From: Phragmites australis
Lineage: Eukaryota > Streptophyta > Magnoliopsida > Poales > Poaceae
Reading direction: 5' to 3'
Length of the DNA: 64,000 bases
Assembly: GCF_958298935.1 (NCBI RefSeq)
Contig: NC_084943.1
Span: 8,008,001 to 8,072,000, forward strand
Position 1 is the stretch's first letter; every line of letters starts with the position of its first letter. Shown piece by piece: positions 11,013 through 22,878 of this stretch. The position numbers were made by a program, and so were the translations under genes. The notes beneath the pieces were generated by a model. That model had not been told where the DNA came from, ran no database searches, and was given only the letters and a program-made list of their open reading frames with translations.

Positions 11013-13254
11013 ACAAGTCCCTCAGTGGTGACTAGCGCTCGACCCAAATTGGGACCCATGGCCTTGTGGTCATGATCCCATGAGCGTTTATACCTTTGAC
11101 TTTGCGCGAGTGGCCTCATCTCGTTCTCACCCCACCAAGGTGAGTGATTGAGTGGGAAAAAAAACTTGGCTACTAGGGAAATAAACACATATTCTAATAG
11201 TTCAAGCCCCCGACCGTCTGGTAGGAAGAAGAAGAACTGCGACTAGGCGATCAAGCCTTTGAAACGGAAAAACTTATAATTTGGTGGGAAATCGTTTCTT
11301 TTCATGAAATCCTGCAAAATAGAGAGCCTAGTTTCTAGAACTTTCAAAAGACTTACAAGTCATGTTTCCACGCTTATCCAGAAGGCCCTGCAAAATAGGA
11401 AAATAGGTTTGTTTCCAAGAAGCCTTACATGTAGAATTGATGTTCCGCGAGTAGTGTGATTTGTGGCCGACCTCCATGGCAAACTTGACCATGCCAGGTC
11501 CGAACCGAACCTTGTGGTCGTGGAAAAGCATGGGGTTTCATTGGGGTTGCCTGTGACTAGTGTTCGTTCTAAACCTTGTGGTCGTGGAAACACCTGGGGT
11601 TTCATCAGCATTGGGCTTCTCAAAGTTAGAGCATGTTCGTAAAACTCTTCACTCGAGTCTGTATCACCCTCTCATCGCTCCACCTGGTCACTACCCGAGT
11701 AGTTGGCCATCGAAGGTGGTTGACAGGCGATCTCCGACTGGCAAATCAAGTCTCGTGGTTTGTAGTTATTTGGTGATTGGGCTAGTTTGTTGATATATCA
11801 GACGTGGTACAGTCATAGAACATATCATTTCATCAGCTCGCAAGCATCCTGGAGGGCCATGGACCGAGAGAATCCTTACCAGATTGTTTTTCTGACCAGA
11901 GAGCGGTATGAGGCGCGGCCACCACTGATACCTCCGTGGCCCCCTTCCTGAGTGACGTATTTCAGTAAAAATTCATTGCTCCTTTGATGGTAAAGGCGTC
12001 CCTCTACTAATGAGTATTTTTGTGAGCTTGTCGCATGATCTTTTCTACTGACATGTCATCGTCAGGGGATGCTTGATTCTGAAAGTAGTTAGAGATCTGA
12101 TCTATCCAGACCGTACCCGAATTAAGCAGGGTGACCACATGATGGCCACCTAAGGTCGACGGCACCGAAGGAGGTGTTCCCTCCAAAGGTGTTGCCTCTG
12201 GTGCTCCATTTCCAAGCAGAGCATCCCTTCCACGTCGATTTGAGACCGTAATGGGTGGTCATGTGAATCTTTTTTTCCAAAGACTTTGACCAGGATAGGT
12301 GTGCAAGAAGAGGCCAGACGGGCCAACTACCAGCCTAAGAAGTTATTCTTGCGAGGGACAGTGCTAGACTCAAAGCTGATGAAGTGTCGCTCTAGCTTTC
12401 TTACTTCGGAGCATCTCCATTGGCTGGCCCGAGCATTGGCTTCCTATATGTACTTGGGTTATGCCCAGTAGCGAGTCCCTCATCGCTAGTTGGTGTATTA
12501 ACCCTTATACAACTGTTGCTTGTATTCCATTTAATAGGCCTTTTTACTCTGCAATATCATATAATAATTAGAAAAATATAACTGAACTATGTACCTAAGG
12601 AGGTCGCTAGTTGGTGGGGTTGAGCTCGTTCTAGCCCCCGCTCCCCTTATCATGAACGACCTATTGACGTTTATGGTCCTATGCTCGTACATCCTCGGTT
12701 TCAGACGCCCTTCTTTCCAATCAACCCTTACCGTGTCTGCATGGTCTTCTGATGTTCTGAGCAAGCTGTTTCTTTTCCTGCTATCCGCAAAAAAAAAAGC
12801 TATTGTTCTTTCTTTCAGAAAAATTGAAGAGCGGAAGATCCTTGTTTTTGTCCTCCGGATGAACCTTCTCAAAGAGGGCTCATATCTTGTTAGCTTCAGG
12901 GTACTCTTTTACCTGATTAGGGATCTTACCTTGCGGCGGTTTTGAGTCATTCCGTAAAAGAGGGGAATGCATGGGACGGTTGCCAAACCATCCTGGCATG
13001 GAGGGGGACTTTTCGGATGACCCTGTAGTTGCCGAGGTATTTCACCCCCCCCCCAAGGCACATGGCCTAGAGTCTATCGTCAGGACGCAGCAGCGTGAAG
13101 GTCTCTGCAGCCCCCGGGCTCATCTAGATCTTGCTTCATGGTGAACACCCCACGGCAACTCGAGTCCTTGGAGCCAGGCTCGTCGGTTGCGGTGGATCCA
13201 GCCATGTGTAGCCCAAACACACTACAAAGATTTACCAGGATGCAAAAACACGCC
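11013..13254 (-). mobile_element. Interior of a minus-strand Tat/RIRE2-like element, degenerate
   Basis: This lies downstream, on the minus strand, of the LTR and PBS at 13255-13812. The first minus-strand codons (MAGSTATDEPGSKDSSC near 13210) resemble the start of an element-encoded ORF but are soon broken. The rest shows no conserved polymerase motif in any frame. A minus-strand open stretch at 12531-12872 is charged and has no recognisable domain. The left end is the flank of element A. Confidence 0.4.
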
Positions 13255-13812
13255 CCTTACTTGGCCTGCCAAATGTCGAGGGTTGCCCCTGACAATGATA
13301 TCGGGGTATACCTGACGACGGACGCGTGATCCTTGACCTGGGGCCGTATGTCCTAGCTGTGTGCGTGTAATGAACTCAAGAAGACCCGGAGTTATCCAAG
13401 TTCAGGCCTCCCTTGTGATAATAGCCCTACATCCTGTGTATTTTTTGATATGGGTCTGAATGAACTGGATAGCCTCTCCTTCTTTTTTGTGTCTCCCTCT
13501 ATTTATATATCCGAGGAAGAGAGGACTTACATAGGGACCCAAGCTAGACCCAGGCCTAGCTAATCCTTCTAACATATGCCCATCATTATAGTGAGTGACT
13601 GTATTGCCCTATCAGTCTGTAGGGTCTGTGCCATCGGTCCCATGCTCGTACCATCCTTATCGCATGGTCTGCCAGGTCCCGCCCCCACGCGCCATCTGTG
13701 CTCATGCAAAATCTATTGCCACTCCTTGTTAGGCTGTCTCGTAATGTTTAATGCTACGGGATGGGAAACGACAAGCTTGTGCCAGTCATGCCTAGTTCCT
13801 TCCTTCCGGATG
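13255..13812 (-). repeat. Minus-strand Tat/RIRE2-like LTR with PBS
   Basis: Read on the minus strand, the sequence ends ...ATTGTCAGGGGCAACCCTCGACA (given here only as the family signature) at 13274. It is followed by TTTGGCAGGCCAAGTAAGG, the PBS-like start typical of grass Tat/RIRE2/Dasheng elements. A TATA box (TATAAATA on the minus strand, 13500-13507) lies about 230 bp upstream of the LTR end. The 5' border, placed near 13812 at CATCCGGAAGGAAGG, is uncertain. No second LTR is in the window. Confidence 0.6.
13500..13507 (-). promoter_or_regulatory. TATA box of the minus-strand LTR
   Basis: The minus strand reads ATATAAATAGAGGGAGAC, a canonical TATA box in the expected place, upstream of the R/U5 part of this LTR. 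Confidence 0.5.
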
Positions 13813-14493
13813 GCGGTCGAGCTTGGGATGGGCTCGAGCTCTGCTCGAGTCAAGTTCGAGTTGGCTCGAGTTCGACTTGCCTAAGCTCGGTAACCGAAGA
13901 AACCTTGAGAATGTTTGAGTAGGTCTTGCCTCCTTGGTTTGTTTTTGTAATGTGATCACCTAGGTAGACTTTTAGGAGGATCCCTCCCTTCCTGTCCTTA
14001 TAATACCTCTTTGGGTCTTGTAGATACATAAGAAAAGTTAAAGTCGTATAGACTTAGTAGGGTGACAAACTCAAATAAAAATTATCATACTCATTAACTC
14101 GAGACTTATCGAGCTCGAGCTCATGAGATTCATGAGCCTTGGCATAGGCTTGAGTTTGGTTCATTTGAGATAGAGCCTAGAACAAGTAGAACTCTAGTAG
14201 CTCACGAGTTTCAAGCTTTTTTTGACAGTCCTACTTAACAATGAAGCAATGTATCTGTGATGTGTATATTAACGTTTAATATCGAAATAAATTTTCTGTT
14301 GCATTTTTAGGTGAGTAATTCCAACTTTCGCAGCAAAGCAATGTACCTAAGGAAGTCCTTGCTCATGTTGCAGTAGTCAACATATATAGCCTATAGCCTA
14401 AGGATGTCCTACCTCACAAAATCTTGTCAAATGACATGCTTTGGACATTGCTTGCTCCGCTCCAAGCTAAGGAGAGGCCGATTAGGTCAAGGC
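13813..14493. other. Intergenic, CTCGAG-rich, possible small MITE
   Basis: There is no coding signal. Repeated CTCGAG/GAGCTCGAG words occur at 13820-13890 and 14098-14125. Positions about 14058-14232 are bounded by TAGGGTGACAAACTC and the inverted TTTGACAGTCCTA, which suggests a short hAT-type MITE, but no convincing 8-bp TSD is seen. Confidence 0.35.
14486..14493. repeat. TSD GTCAAGGC (left)
   Basis: This is the left copy of the 8-bp hAT target-site duplication; the identical right copy is at 16263-16270. Confidence 0.9.
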
Positions 14494-16262
14494 TAGGGTT
14501 CACAAATGCGAGGAATATCGGTCGAAATGTGCAAAATGCGATCAATTCGAGCCACATTGAATTTCTAAACCGAGCGAATTTTGAATTCAAAAATTTCAAA
14601 TCTGAATAAAAAAAATCAAAAAAATCAAAAAAATCCTAAAAACACTAATGACAATTCTAAGATCTTCTATGATTTTTCTTTAAAAAAATCCATTTGCATC
14701 AAAATTTGTGGGCATGAGGTTATTAAAAAATAACAAGAACAAAATAAAGGCCGAAATGAGCTGAATGCATAGTGCTCAAAGACAGATAGCGGTGACGATG
14801 ACGGTAAGGGAGGCAATGCTCCTCCACGTCCATCCTCTGTCGTTGTTCCCATGCAACTCACTAGTGAGAGTCAGTTTACATATGCCACATAGGACTAGGA
14901 GCATGGTGCTCCATCCTTACAAAGGCATATCATACTAGGTGCGGATACACAATATGCACAGGGTGATCATGATGGGCCACAAGGTAGTGCGAACTCTTGC
15001 AGCAACTATATCATGGAGAGTAATTCTGAATCGTATCCGTACCACTATCCTTTTCCCGATGCTCAGTCACAACCTCCTACTCAGTAGGTCTATGAGTGGC
15101 AAGACCGAGTTTTATATTATATTGTAAGGACAATAGCCAACCACTCCTGCATGGACGGGGAAAATTGGGCAGGGTTTAAGACTGAGTTGCTATCTACATG
15201 ACAAATAATGCTCATGTCCACTGAGGAGTACAATATAGCGAGTTAGTTTGACAGCGTTAGAAGCTGGTGATACTGAAGGTGATGCTTATCTTCTAGAACA
15301 AATTTCTAATTTTCTATACAAAACAAAATATCTGACTACATTTTTTTATCTCGTAGGTTGTACATGGCGTGAATGCAATAAAAACTATGGATCATCACTT
15401 TTGGTAAGTGTAGATAACAATATGCTAGTATAAAGTGAGCTTTGTGTGCCATGTGATTGTGTTTTATGGTAATGTATATATAATTTAATATATTTGGTAA
15501 TCTATGGTACCAATAATCTAATTTATGGACATATTTGATAAGATAATAGTAGATGACTGATCATATTATTACGGGTAACTTTCACAAAACTACAACTATT
15601 TATGTCATTGTAACACAGAACTATAACTTTTGAAGTATATTTTACAAAGCTACAACTATTTCAACTCTTGGTAACAAAAAAAAACTATAACTTTTGGCCT
15701 AGTCGCACCCATCAACCACATATGTGCCACATGACCTGACCCCTTTGTCAACCACATATGTGAGAAAAGTTTAGTTTCTTGTTACCGATGGTCCAAGTAG
15801 TTGTAATTTTGTGTAATAGACTTTAAAAGTTACAGTTCTGTGTTATAATGATATAATAGTTGTAGTTTTATAAAATTTACTCTATTACTATTTATAACTA
15901 TTTCTCTGCATATCAATATCTAAAATATAGCAAAGGTAATACCATTTTTTTTTATTTTTTCACATTTCGCCCATATTTTTCTTATTTTTTTAAGATTCCT
16001 CGCATTCCCGTTTTACCTAGCGATTTTTCATCAAATTTGGTCGTATTTCGGTTATACGTCGGTTTTTAGTTTCATCACATTTCAAATAACTCGGTCAAAT
16101 ATTAAGTAAATCGGTCGAATTATTAATGAAACCGATTGTATTTCAGGAGCTCGATAAGATTTGATTTTGCCTAGATCAATGGAGTTTGATCTCACAAATT
16201 CATTCGAATTTTAGGTTGCATTTCTCAATAATCGTCAGTGTGACGTCGCATTTGTGAGCCTG
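14494..16262 (+). mobile_element. Non-autonomous (Ds-like) hAT element, perfect 8-bp TSD
   Basis: The left end TAGGGTTCACAAATGCG and inverted right end CGCATTTGTGAGCCTG are terminal inverted repeats. They are flanked by the exact 8-bp duplication GTCAAGGC at 14486-14493 and 16263-16270. The left about 260 bp is homologous to the start of the hAT relic at 19363, and the rest from about 14780 is homologous to its 3' part from about 22855. All the transposase in between is missing, so this is an internal deletion derivative of that family and would need transposase in trans. A 310-bp MITE sits at 15573-15882. Confidence 0.9.
15573..15882. mobile_element. MITE with long inverted repeats (copy 1)
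   Basis: It opens GGGTAACTTTCACAAAACTACAA and closes with the inverted form TTGTAGTTTTATAAAATTTACTC. The inverted repeats extend for roughly 60 bp (CACAGAACTATAACTTTTGA against its inverse). A second copy is at 18958-19238. The equivalent site in the hAT relic (near 23600) lacks the insert, so this element moved as a unit. The TSD is very short (about 3 bp). It is non-coding and looks Tourist-like, but the superfamily is uncertain. Confidence 0.75.
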
Positions 16263-16270
16263 GTCAAGGC

Positions 16271-16607
16271 ACGCACTTCTCTGTGTCATGGGCTCGGACT
16301 GGGAGTACATCTGTATATGTTCCATCGGCTGTGCACCGTGCAAGGTAAGTAATGATTGGACGAATCCCATTTTCGTTTGCTAGCTTAAGTTATCCTTCCT
16401 GTCTTTAAGGTGAATTTTCGGCTGGACCCTCTGGGCTGAGGATATTTGTGAAAAGACCCCTATGGAGTAGAATCCTTGTTATATAATCCACTATTTTGCT
16501 AAAAAAAAAAAGAGGATAGGGCAAGAAAACCCACTATTTCGTCGACATTGCTGCCAAACTTACTGGACACTGACAGTACCAGCACGAGTACAAGGAAAGC
16601 TACGACC
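16271..16607. other. Unassigned spacer between two hAT elements
   Basis: This is low-complexity-free sequence with no open frame or repeat I can name. It is the target DNA shared by the insertions at 14494 and 16616. Confidence 0.5.
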
Positions 16608-16615
16608 CACGAGAT

Positions 16616-17224
16616 TAGGGGTGGAAATGGATGGCAGGAAATCCGAATTATCCGATTTCGTATCCGTTAAAATGCGAATATGGATATCCGTATCCGTATT
16701 CGTTTCTGAAATGGATACTAAAATGGATATATCCGAATTCGTTTTCGAGATTCGGATTCAAATATGGATATCCGAATTCGAGATATATCCGATTCGTATC
16801 CGTATCCGCCAACCAGGGAACCAAATTTTGCTAAAGTTTTAGAAATTTCAGATATGAACGAAATTCCAACCCAATCAAATTGGAACAATTTCAATCAAAT
16901 TTCATCCAATTTCAGTTAAATTTGATCAAAAATTTAAATTTCCAACATGAATTTTGAACAAAATTTGTAAAATTCCGGCCCAATCAAAGTAGAACAAATT
17001 TCATTCAAATTTTATCAAATTTCAGTCAAATTTTTTCAAAAATTTAAATTTCCATCTAAATTTCGAAGATCGAGTAGATATCCGAATGCGGATTCGTATT
17101 CGAACTATCCGATTCGTATTCGTATTCGAAGATATCCGGATCCGTATTCGTATTCGGATTAAAATATGGTAAATTATACTATCCGAATTCGATTCCATGC
17201 GTATCCGATCCGTTTCCATCCCTA
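16616..17224. mobile_element. hAT MITE, 609 bp, with 8-bp TSD CACGAGAT
   Basis: The termini TAGGGGTGGAAATGGAT and inverted CGATCCGTTTCCATCCCTA define the element. The exact duplication CACGAGAT flanks it at 16608-16615 and 17225-17232. The ends are dense in GGATATCC/TCCGTATCCG words. The middle (16830-17070) is AT-rich with CAAATTTCA repeats. It has no coding capacity; open frames across it come from repeated words. Confidence 0.9.
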
Positions 17225-17232
17225 CACGAGAT

Positions 17233-18229
17233 GACCTGCCGCCCGGCCAGCCCCTCGTTGCAGGGTGCCGTCCCGTTGGCTGGCCACAGGCGTCGAGGCC
17301 CGATTGGCGCCCCGCCCACCCGTTGCTGCACTTGCATCTTTGCGCGGCGTCCCCTCGTGCCCTGAGCGTTCGAGCGCCCGCGTGCCCGGCGTCACGTGAG
17401 CGAGCCAATCGGCCTGCACTGCAGCGCCCACGACGCTCGGCCTCGGGAACACGGATCTTCTGACCATACATCCGTTGATATACGGGCTCGAGCTCTACGT
17501 ATCAGCAGCCGTACAGTACGTATCCCGTCCCGGCCTCGGCCTCGGCCTCGATTCCGGAGCACGCAGCCAGCGTGCTAGCTCCCGCTTGTCGCAAGTAATT
17601 AATACTAGTAATTAATGGTGCGCCTCCCCATTCGCCGTCCCACCTGTCTCTGCTGCAGTTGCGGTCGCTATGTGTCCAACACTTAACTCGGTCTTGGTGC
17701 GCACCGCGCCGAGGACGAAGCTTAAAAGCGGACGCTACTGGCCTCGTACGCACCCGTCCCACTTCCCGCGGCACCCTCGTTGCCGCGCACGGTTTCGGTT
17801 CTTGCCGGTAACTCCAGATGGCAGGTCATGAACCGGTGGGCACATGGGATACATAGGATTATATTATAGAGTCGCGTCGGAGGACCCCATGTGATGGCCG
17901 GGTCGTCAGGTCGGGTTGTGTATGCTTCTCTCGTTTCGTTCGGCGTTGGGCGTTGGAGGACGAGCCAGCTGCCTGCAAACGGCAGGCTGGCACGCTCGCA
18001 CCACCGCCCACCGGGTTGGCCGGTTGGGAGGTGGTTGTGTTGACCGTTGCTTCTTATGTTTATTTTCTTTCCTTTTTGTTTTAGAAGAATTCTTTGATAT
18101 TTCTTTGGTTCTAATGAAATACTACACCGTAGTCCGTACATACTGCCTCACCTGTTCCTTTTATTTTGAAGAAATTAGCCTCAGCAGTTAGGGAATTTTT
18201 AGATCTTGGCTCGTTTTTAAAAAAAATTG
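17233..18229. other. GC-rich unassigned region, possibly low-copy host DNA
   Basis: The first 600 bp is strongly GC-rich (GCCCGGCC, CGTCCCGGCCTCGGCC). It has open frames on both strands, as GC-rich DNA usually does, and none shows a domain. It could be the 5' flank of the ancestral gene whose pseudogene lies at 26945-28002, but that is only positional inference. Confidence 0.3.
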
Positions 18230-18840
18230 TACGCATAGATCTAAGGGAATCAATATCAACAAATGTACCCTTTTAGGATGCTAAATATTTTTAATTTTTT
18301 TATGGTACCATAGTTGAATAGCACGGTGTCGTGACAATTGACGTCATGATAATTATCACGTATGATTTTTCAAATTCAAAGCAAAAAATCGCTAACATGA
18401 TGCAAATGTCACGGTGCTGCCGTATTATTCAGCAACGACATCAAATATTATGACACCGTGTAAAAAGATCTATTTTCAAAAATTATTTTCACAGAAATCT
18501 ATTTATAGAATGTAAAAATGGGATCAAAATGTAAAAATTTCATCTCTGCAGTCTGAGGCTAGCAGCAGCTACTACACGCGTGCTGGTAGTACTAGTACAT
18601 TTTTTGTGAGAGGTTAAATTACAACTTGGGAATCATCTTTTCTCACACAAAGCCTAGATTACAACTTGAGTCACTGGGGCACATACAACTGCGGATCCTC
18701 ATCCATGGGGCACGGGCACTTGTCTTCCACTTAGTTTATGTTAAATAAAACCAGACACATACTTTAGATGAGCCAAAACAAACAAAATGCACTATAAAGC
18801 ACAAAACCTAACAGAAATTTCAGCAAGGAAAACAAACCTT
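18230..18840. other. AT-rich spacer with inverted CACGGTG motifs
   Basis: CACGGTGTCGTGAC (near 18321), TCACGGTGCTGCC (near 18410) and the inverse TGACACCGTG (near 18450) form an imperfect inverted arrangement suggestive of a decayed MITE. The remainder to 18840 has no feature I can name. Confidence 0.3.
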
Positions 18841-19310
18841 CAACGTCTCTATTTGATGAGTATGTATAATTCAACATATTTGGTAATTTATGGTGTCAAT
18901 AATCTAATTTATGGACATATTTGATAAGATAATAGTAGATGACGGTCATGCTACCATGAATAAATTTTATAAAATTATAACTACTTATATCATTGTAACA
19001 CAGAACTATAACTTTTAAAATATATTTCTTAAAGCTATAACTATAACTTTTTTATCCGATCCCACCTATCAACTACATATGTGCCACATAGCCTGGTCCA
19101 CTCGTTAACCACATATGTACTAAAAAATTGTAGTTTCTTATTACCAAGGGTTGAAGTACTTATAGTTTTATAAAATAGACTTTAAAAATTGTAGTTCTAT
19201 ATTACAATGGTATGATTATAGTTTTATTAAATTTACTCTATTACTATTAATATCTATTTTTTTACTTATCAATGTATGAAATATAGTGCCAACCTCGATC
19301 CCTCCCCACC
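18841..19310. mobile_element. Fragment of the hAT family 3' region
   Basis: TATGGACATATTTGATAAGA and its surroundings match 15480-15930 of the Ds-like element, including a copy of the same MITE. Neither hAT terminus is present, so this is a truncated fragment. It abuts the TSD of the outer element at 19311-19318. Confidence 0.7.
18958..19238. mobile_element. MITE with long inverted repeats (copy 2)
   Basis: It is collinear with 15573-15882 but shorter (281 bp). It starts GAATAAATTTTATAAAA and ends with the inverted TTTATTAAATTTACTC. It lies at the same hAT position as copy 1, so the two carriers descend from one MITE-bearing hAT element. Confidence 0.75.
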
Positions 19311-20383
19311 CCTAACGCTAGAGATGGCCAACTGGATCGTGCCTATTGGGCCGGGCTGGTACCAGGGTTCAAAACTACGTCGGTTACCGCTCGAAATGCG
19401 CGGTAACCAACCCTCCCGGTCCGGCTCGGTTTCATAATGCAATCGGAACCGAATTTGGATTCAAAACATTCAAATTGATTTTTAAAAAACTCAAAAATTT
19501 AGAAAATAGTTCCATAAAAAACTAGAGGTAATTCTAAGACTATCTGTGAAAAGAATTTAAAAAAAATGTCGTTTGCACCACCAAATAGCTGCTCAAACTT
19601 TGGTAGTTTGTAAAAAGGCTGAAAAGATTAAAAGGCCGAAACGGGCTGAATACACAGTGAAATCGGCCCATTTTGGCCCAGCTGAAATGGATAAGGGCAG
19701 CCGGCGTTCTGCTCGCATCTGTGCACAGCGCAATTTCCCCATGCGTCTCTCCATACCAAAAGCGAAGTAGCGTCGCCCGGCCGGCCAAATGCATGGCACT
19801 CCAGCGGAAATCCAGCATTGAAGCTTCGGTTTTCGAGCGAATAGCGTCGGTAACCGACAACATCTGAGAGGTTACCATCCACCTTCAAAGAGCAGCGCGG
19901 AGCGCCTAACGCCGAGCAATTTCGAAGATCCCTGTTCGGTAACCACCCATTTACTAGCGATTCTTCATGTTATTTGTTTGGTAATCGTGCTGAGGTGGTC
20001 GGTAGTTCGTTGTGCGGTCGATTAGGATGATTTAGTGCTTGATTCGCTCGGTTATCGACCATTTACTAGCAATTTTTCATGTAATTCATTCGGTAATCGT
20101 TATTAGGAGGGCGGTTGTTCATTGTGTGGTCGATTAGGATGATTTAGTGGTTGATTTGTTCGGTTGTTAACCCTATTGCGTCGATTTTTAGCCCGATGCG
20201 CACGATTGTTACCTTGTACTGGCAAGGTTTGTTAATATTGGTCAAGTTAATTGTTTCTTGAGACATTTATGCATGACTAGCAACATGACAGCACATGTTA
20301 TCAATTTAACATGCATGGACATAATTATTAGTAGGTTAACCATTGAGCTCTCTTCTTCCAACAGAGATGATACAAACTAATCG

Positions 20384-22878
20384 ATGGCGGGTAGAGATGT
20401 GGTGTGGCAGCACGAGGATAATTTGGCCCTAGGGTTTATGTGCAATTACTGCAATAAGGAAAAGAAAGGTGGTGGTGCCACAAGGTTGAAAGAACACTTA
20501 GCAGGGCGCAAATTGAATGTTATATATTGTGATAAGGTGCTTCCAGATGTGCGTGATTATTTCAGACGTGAACTGGATAGGGCAAGAGATAAGAGGAAGG
20601 GAAAGGCTGAGGAGAGGTTTTGGAGGCAAGAGTCAGCAAGAGTTCTGGTAGATTTGACAAGTGATACTGAGGACACGAAAGAGGAATATGTGCAGCGTGT
20701 CATGGCTTAGTCTAGGGACGAGGAAGAGTTCAAGAGGAGGGTAGGTGAGTCCTACGAGCATGGAGGTGGCAGTGAAAGTGACAGAGGAGGTACTATGTTA
20801 AAGAGGATACTTAAGAGAGCATCTTGATCCAGGGAGCCACCACCAAGTGTCAGAGATTAAGTTTGTAATGAATTTATTGTTGTCATATTTCTTTTTTTTG
20901 ACTTATGACCATCTGTTCTATAACAAGCGACGGTGTATCATCCCCAACTGGCCAGGATATAGATGGTAAGTACCCGAATGAGAACGAGAGTGCATTGAAG
21001 AAGATATTTGACAAGTGGAAGCTAGAATGACCAGAGTATGGTGTGACCATCATGTGTGATTCTTGGACTGGACCGACGAACATGAGTATTATTAATTTCC
21101 TTTTATATTGCAATGGTCATATGTTTTTTCACAAGTCCGTAGATGCGACTAGCTACTATCAAGATGCAAAGTATTTGAACAAGGTACATTGTTTTTCTAA
21201 GTTGGTAAGATTCATTTATGCAGGAGATAAGAGCAGTGGTCAATGATTTGGGGCCACAAAATATTATGCAGATCCTGACTGATAACAGGTCCAACTATAA
21301 GATCTGTCAGGTTCTTAGAAGGGAATATCCTACTATCACGTGGCAGCCTTGTGTGGTGCATACGATAAATTTAACATTGAAATCAGTTGGTGAATTTAGA
21401 GAACACAACATGATTATTCAAAGTGCAAGGTCTATATCACGATGGATATACAATCATTCAAAACTACATGAAATGATGAAGGCCACAATTGGTGGAGAGT
21501 TGGTGAGGTAGAATGCCATAGGATTCGGCATAAACTATCTATTTCTTGAAAGCTTTGTATGCCGAAAGGATAGGTTCATGCAATGGATGCCATCTAGTGA
21601 GCTCCAGTAGTCTCGCTATATTAGTTCTGATATTGGGAGATATGCACATAGTTTCCTATCCAGCTTACCATGGTGGGACAGCCTTAAAATGGTTATCGAT
21701 TCTATTCAGCCATTGTATGCCTTCCTCCGATTTGCTGATCAAGATAAAGTGCCAACATTGAGTGAGGTGCTCCTGAGATACACCATTGTCAAGCAAGAGT
21801 ATGATTCGTTGTATTGCAATGATAGGGATTCTTTTGAAAAGTACATGGCAATTGTCGATCGCAGAATGCATGATCTAGCGAATGGGACCTATATGAATGC
21901 CGGTGATACACTCCTACCACTTGCATTCTTATTGTACTAATGCTTATGGTTCTAATGCTTATGGTACTAATGCTTTGATCATCAACTTACAGCGACCGCA
22001 TTGAACCCCCACACGCACTACGCGTATGGCACGTGTCCAAACTTGTTTGAAGCTCTCCAGGAGGCATTCGAGAGGATGACCGATGTTAGTACTACCGCGG
22101 AAGCACTTATTGAGGCTGAAATATATCAGACAAAGTCTCTGTCGTTCACTGGTCCGCTCGCTTCATAGATGGCTTGTGATAGCAGGACTCAACCTGGTAT
22201 GAATTGCATTAACATATCTAACAGTTGCATCACTTTATCTACTTTTCCAATCCTTTTATCACTTTACCTACTTGCAGCACAATGGTGGTCTATGTTTGGT
22301 TCGTCTACACCTACACTAACAATGCTTGCCAGGTGCCTAATGTCTCAGTGCGCTTCATCTAGTGGGTGTGAGAGGAACTGGAGTACATTTGCATTTATCC
22401 ACATAAAAATTCGCAACCGCTTAAGCTACAAGAAGCTCCATAAGTTGGTATATGTCAACTACAACATGAGAATACAAAACAATTTGGATGTAGGCATCAG
22501 GTCGACTGTTGATGATGATCCATTTCACGGCTTATAGAGCTCACATTGAACGAGGAGAACAATCCGCTCTGGGACTGGATGGAGACTGGTAGATCAAATG
22601 CTAACACAGACAGTGACATACCCCTGCCAACTCATCTGGTGACAGACACAACAAACCCACAAGATTTACAACGGTGGGCTGCTAAAGTGGTATGTGACAC
22701 ACACACGGGAAAGAGGAAGAAGCAAATGGCGCATCCAAAGAAGAGCAAGAAGATTAAGGGTAAGAGCAAAATACAAGTGCAAAGCGATGAGAGCACGGAT
22801 AGTGACCCAAAGAGCCCTACTTACCAAGAATCGAATGACAGCAGCTCAAAGAAAGATAGCACTGATGATGACGGTTAG
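20384..22878 (+). pseudogene. hAT transposase (BED finger, DUF659, hAT C-terminal dimerisation)
   Basis: The ATG at 20384 begins MAGRDVVWQHEDN. A BED-type finger follows (CNYCNKEK ... LKEHLAG). A DUF659 core lies at about 21020-21510 with MCDSWTG and, further on, LTDNRSN, where the catalytic aspartates of hAT transposases sit. Then come WDSLKMVIDSIQPLYAFL, and near 22330-22480 the dimerisation motif (ARCLMSQCASSSGCERNWS, KIRNRLSYKKLHKLVYV). A basic, serine-rich tail ends at 22878. A probable intron lies at 21184-21223 (GTACATTG to TTATGCAG). Several stops (20708, 20826, 21030, 21510) and frameshifts kill it. In function it would have bound terminal repeats and catalysed excision and insertion in the nucleus. 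Confidence 0.85.

Noticed and set aside
16621..16842. Two plus-strand frames of 73 and 67 codons rich in Tyr/Ile/Arg
   Set aside because: They are translations of the GGATATCC-type repeats in the MITE ends, not genes.
17022..17774. Overlapping open frames on both strands in the GC-rich region
   Set aside because: All frames are open by composition and several are built from Arg/Ala/Pro runs or the word repeats of the hAT MITE. No motif supports any of them.
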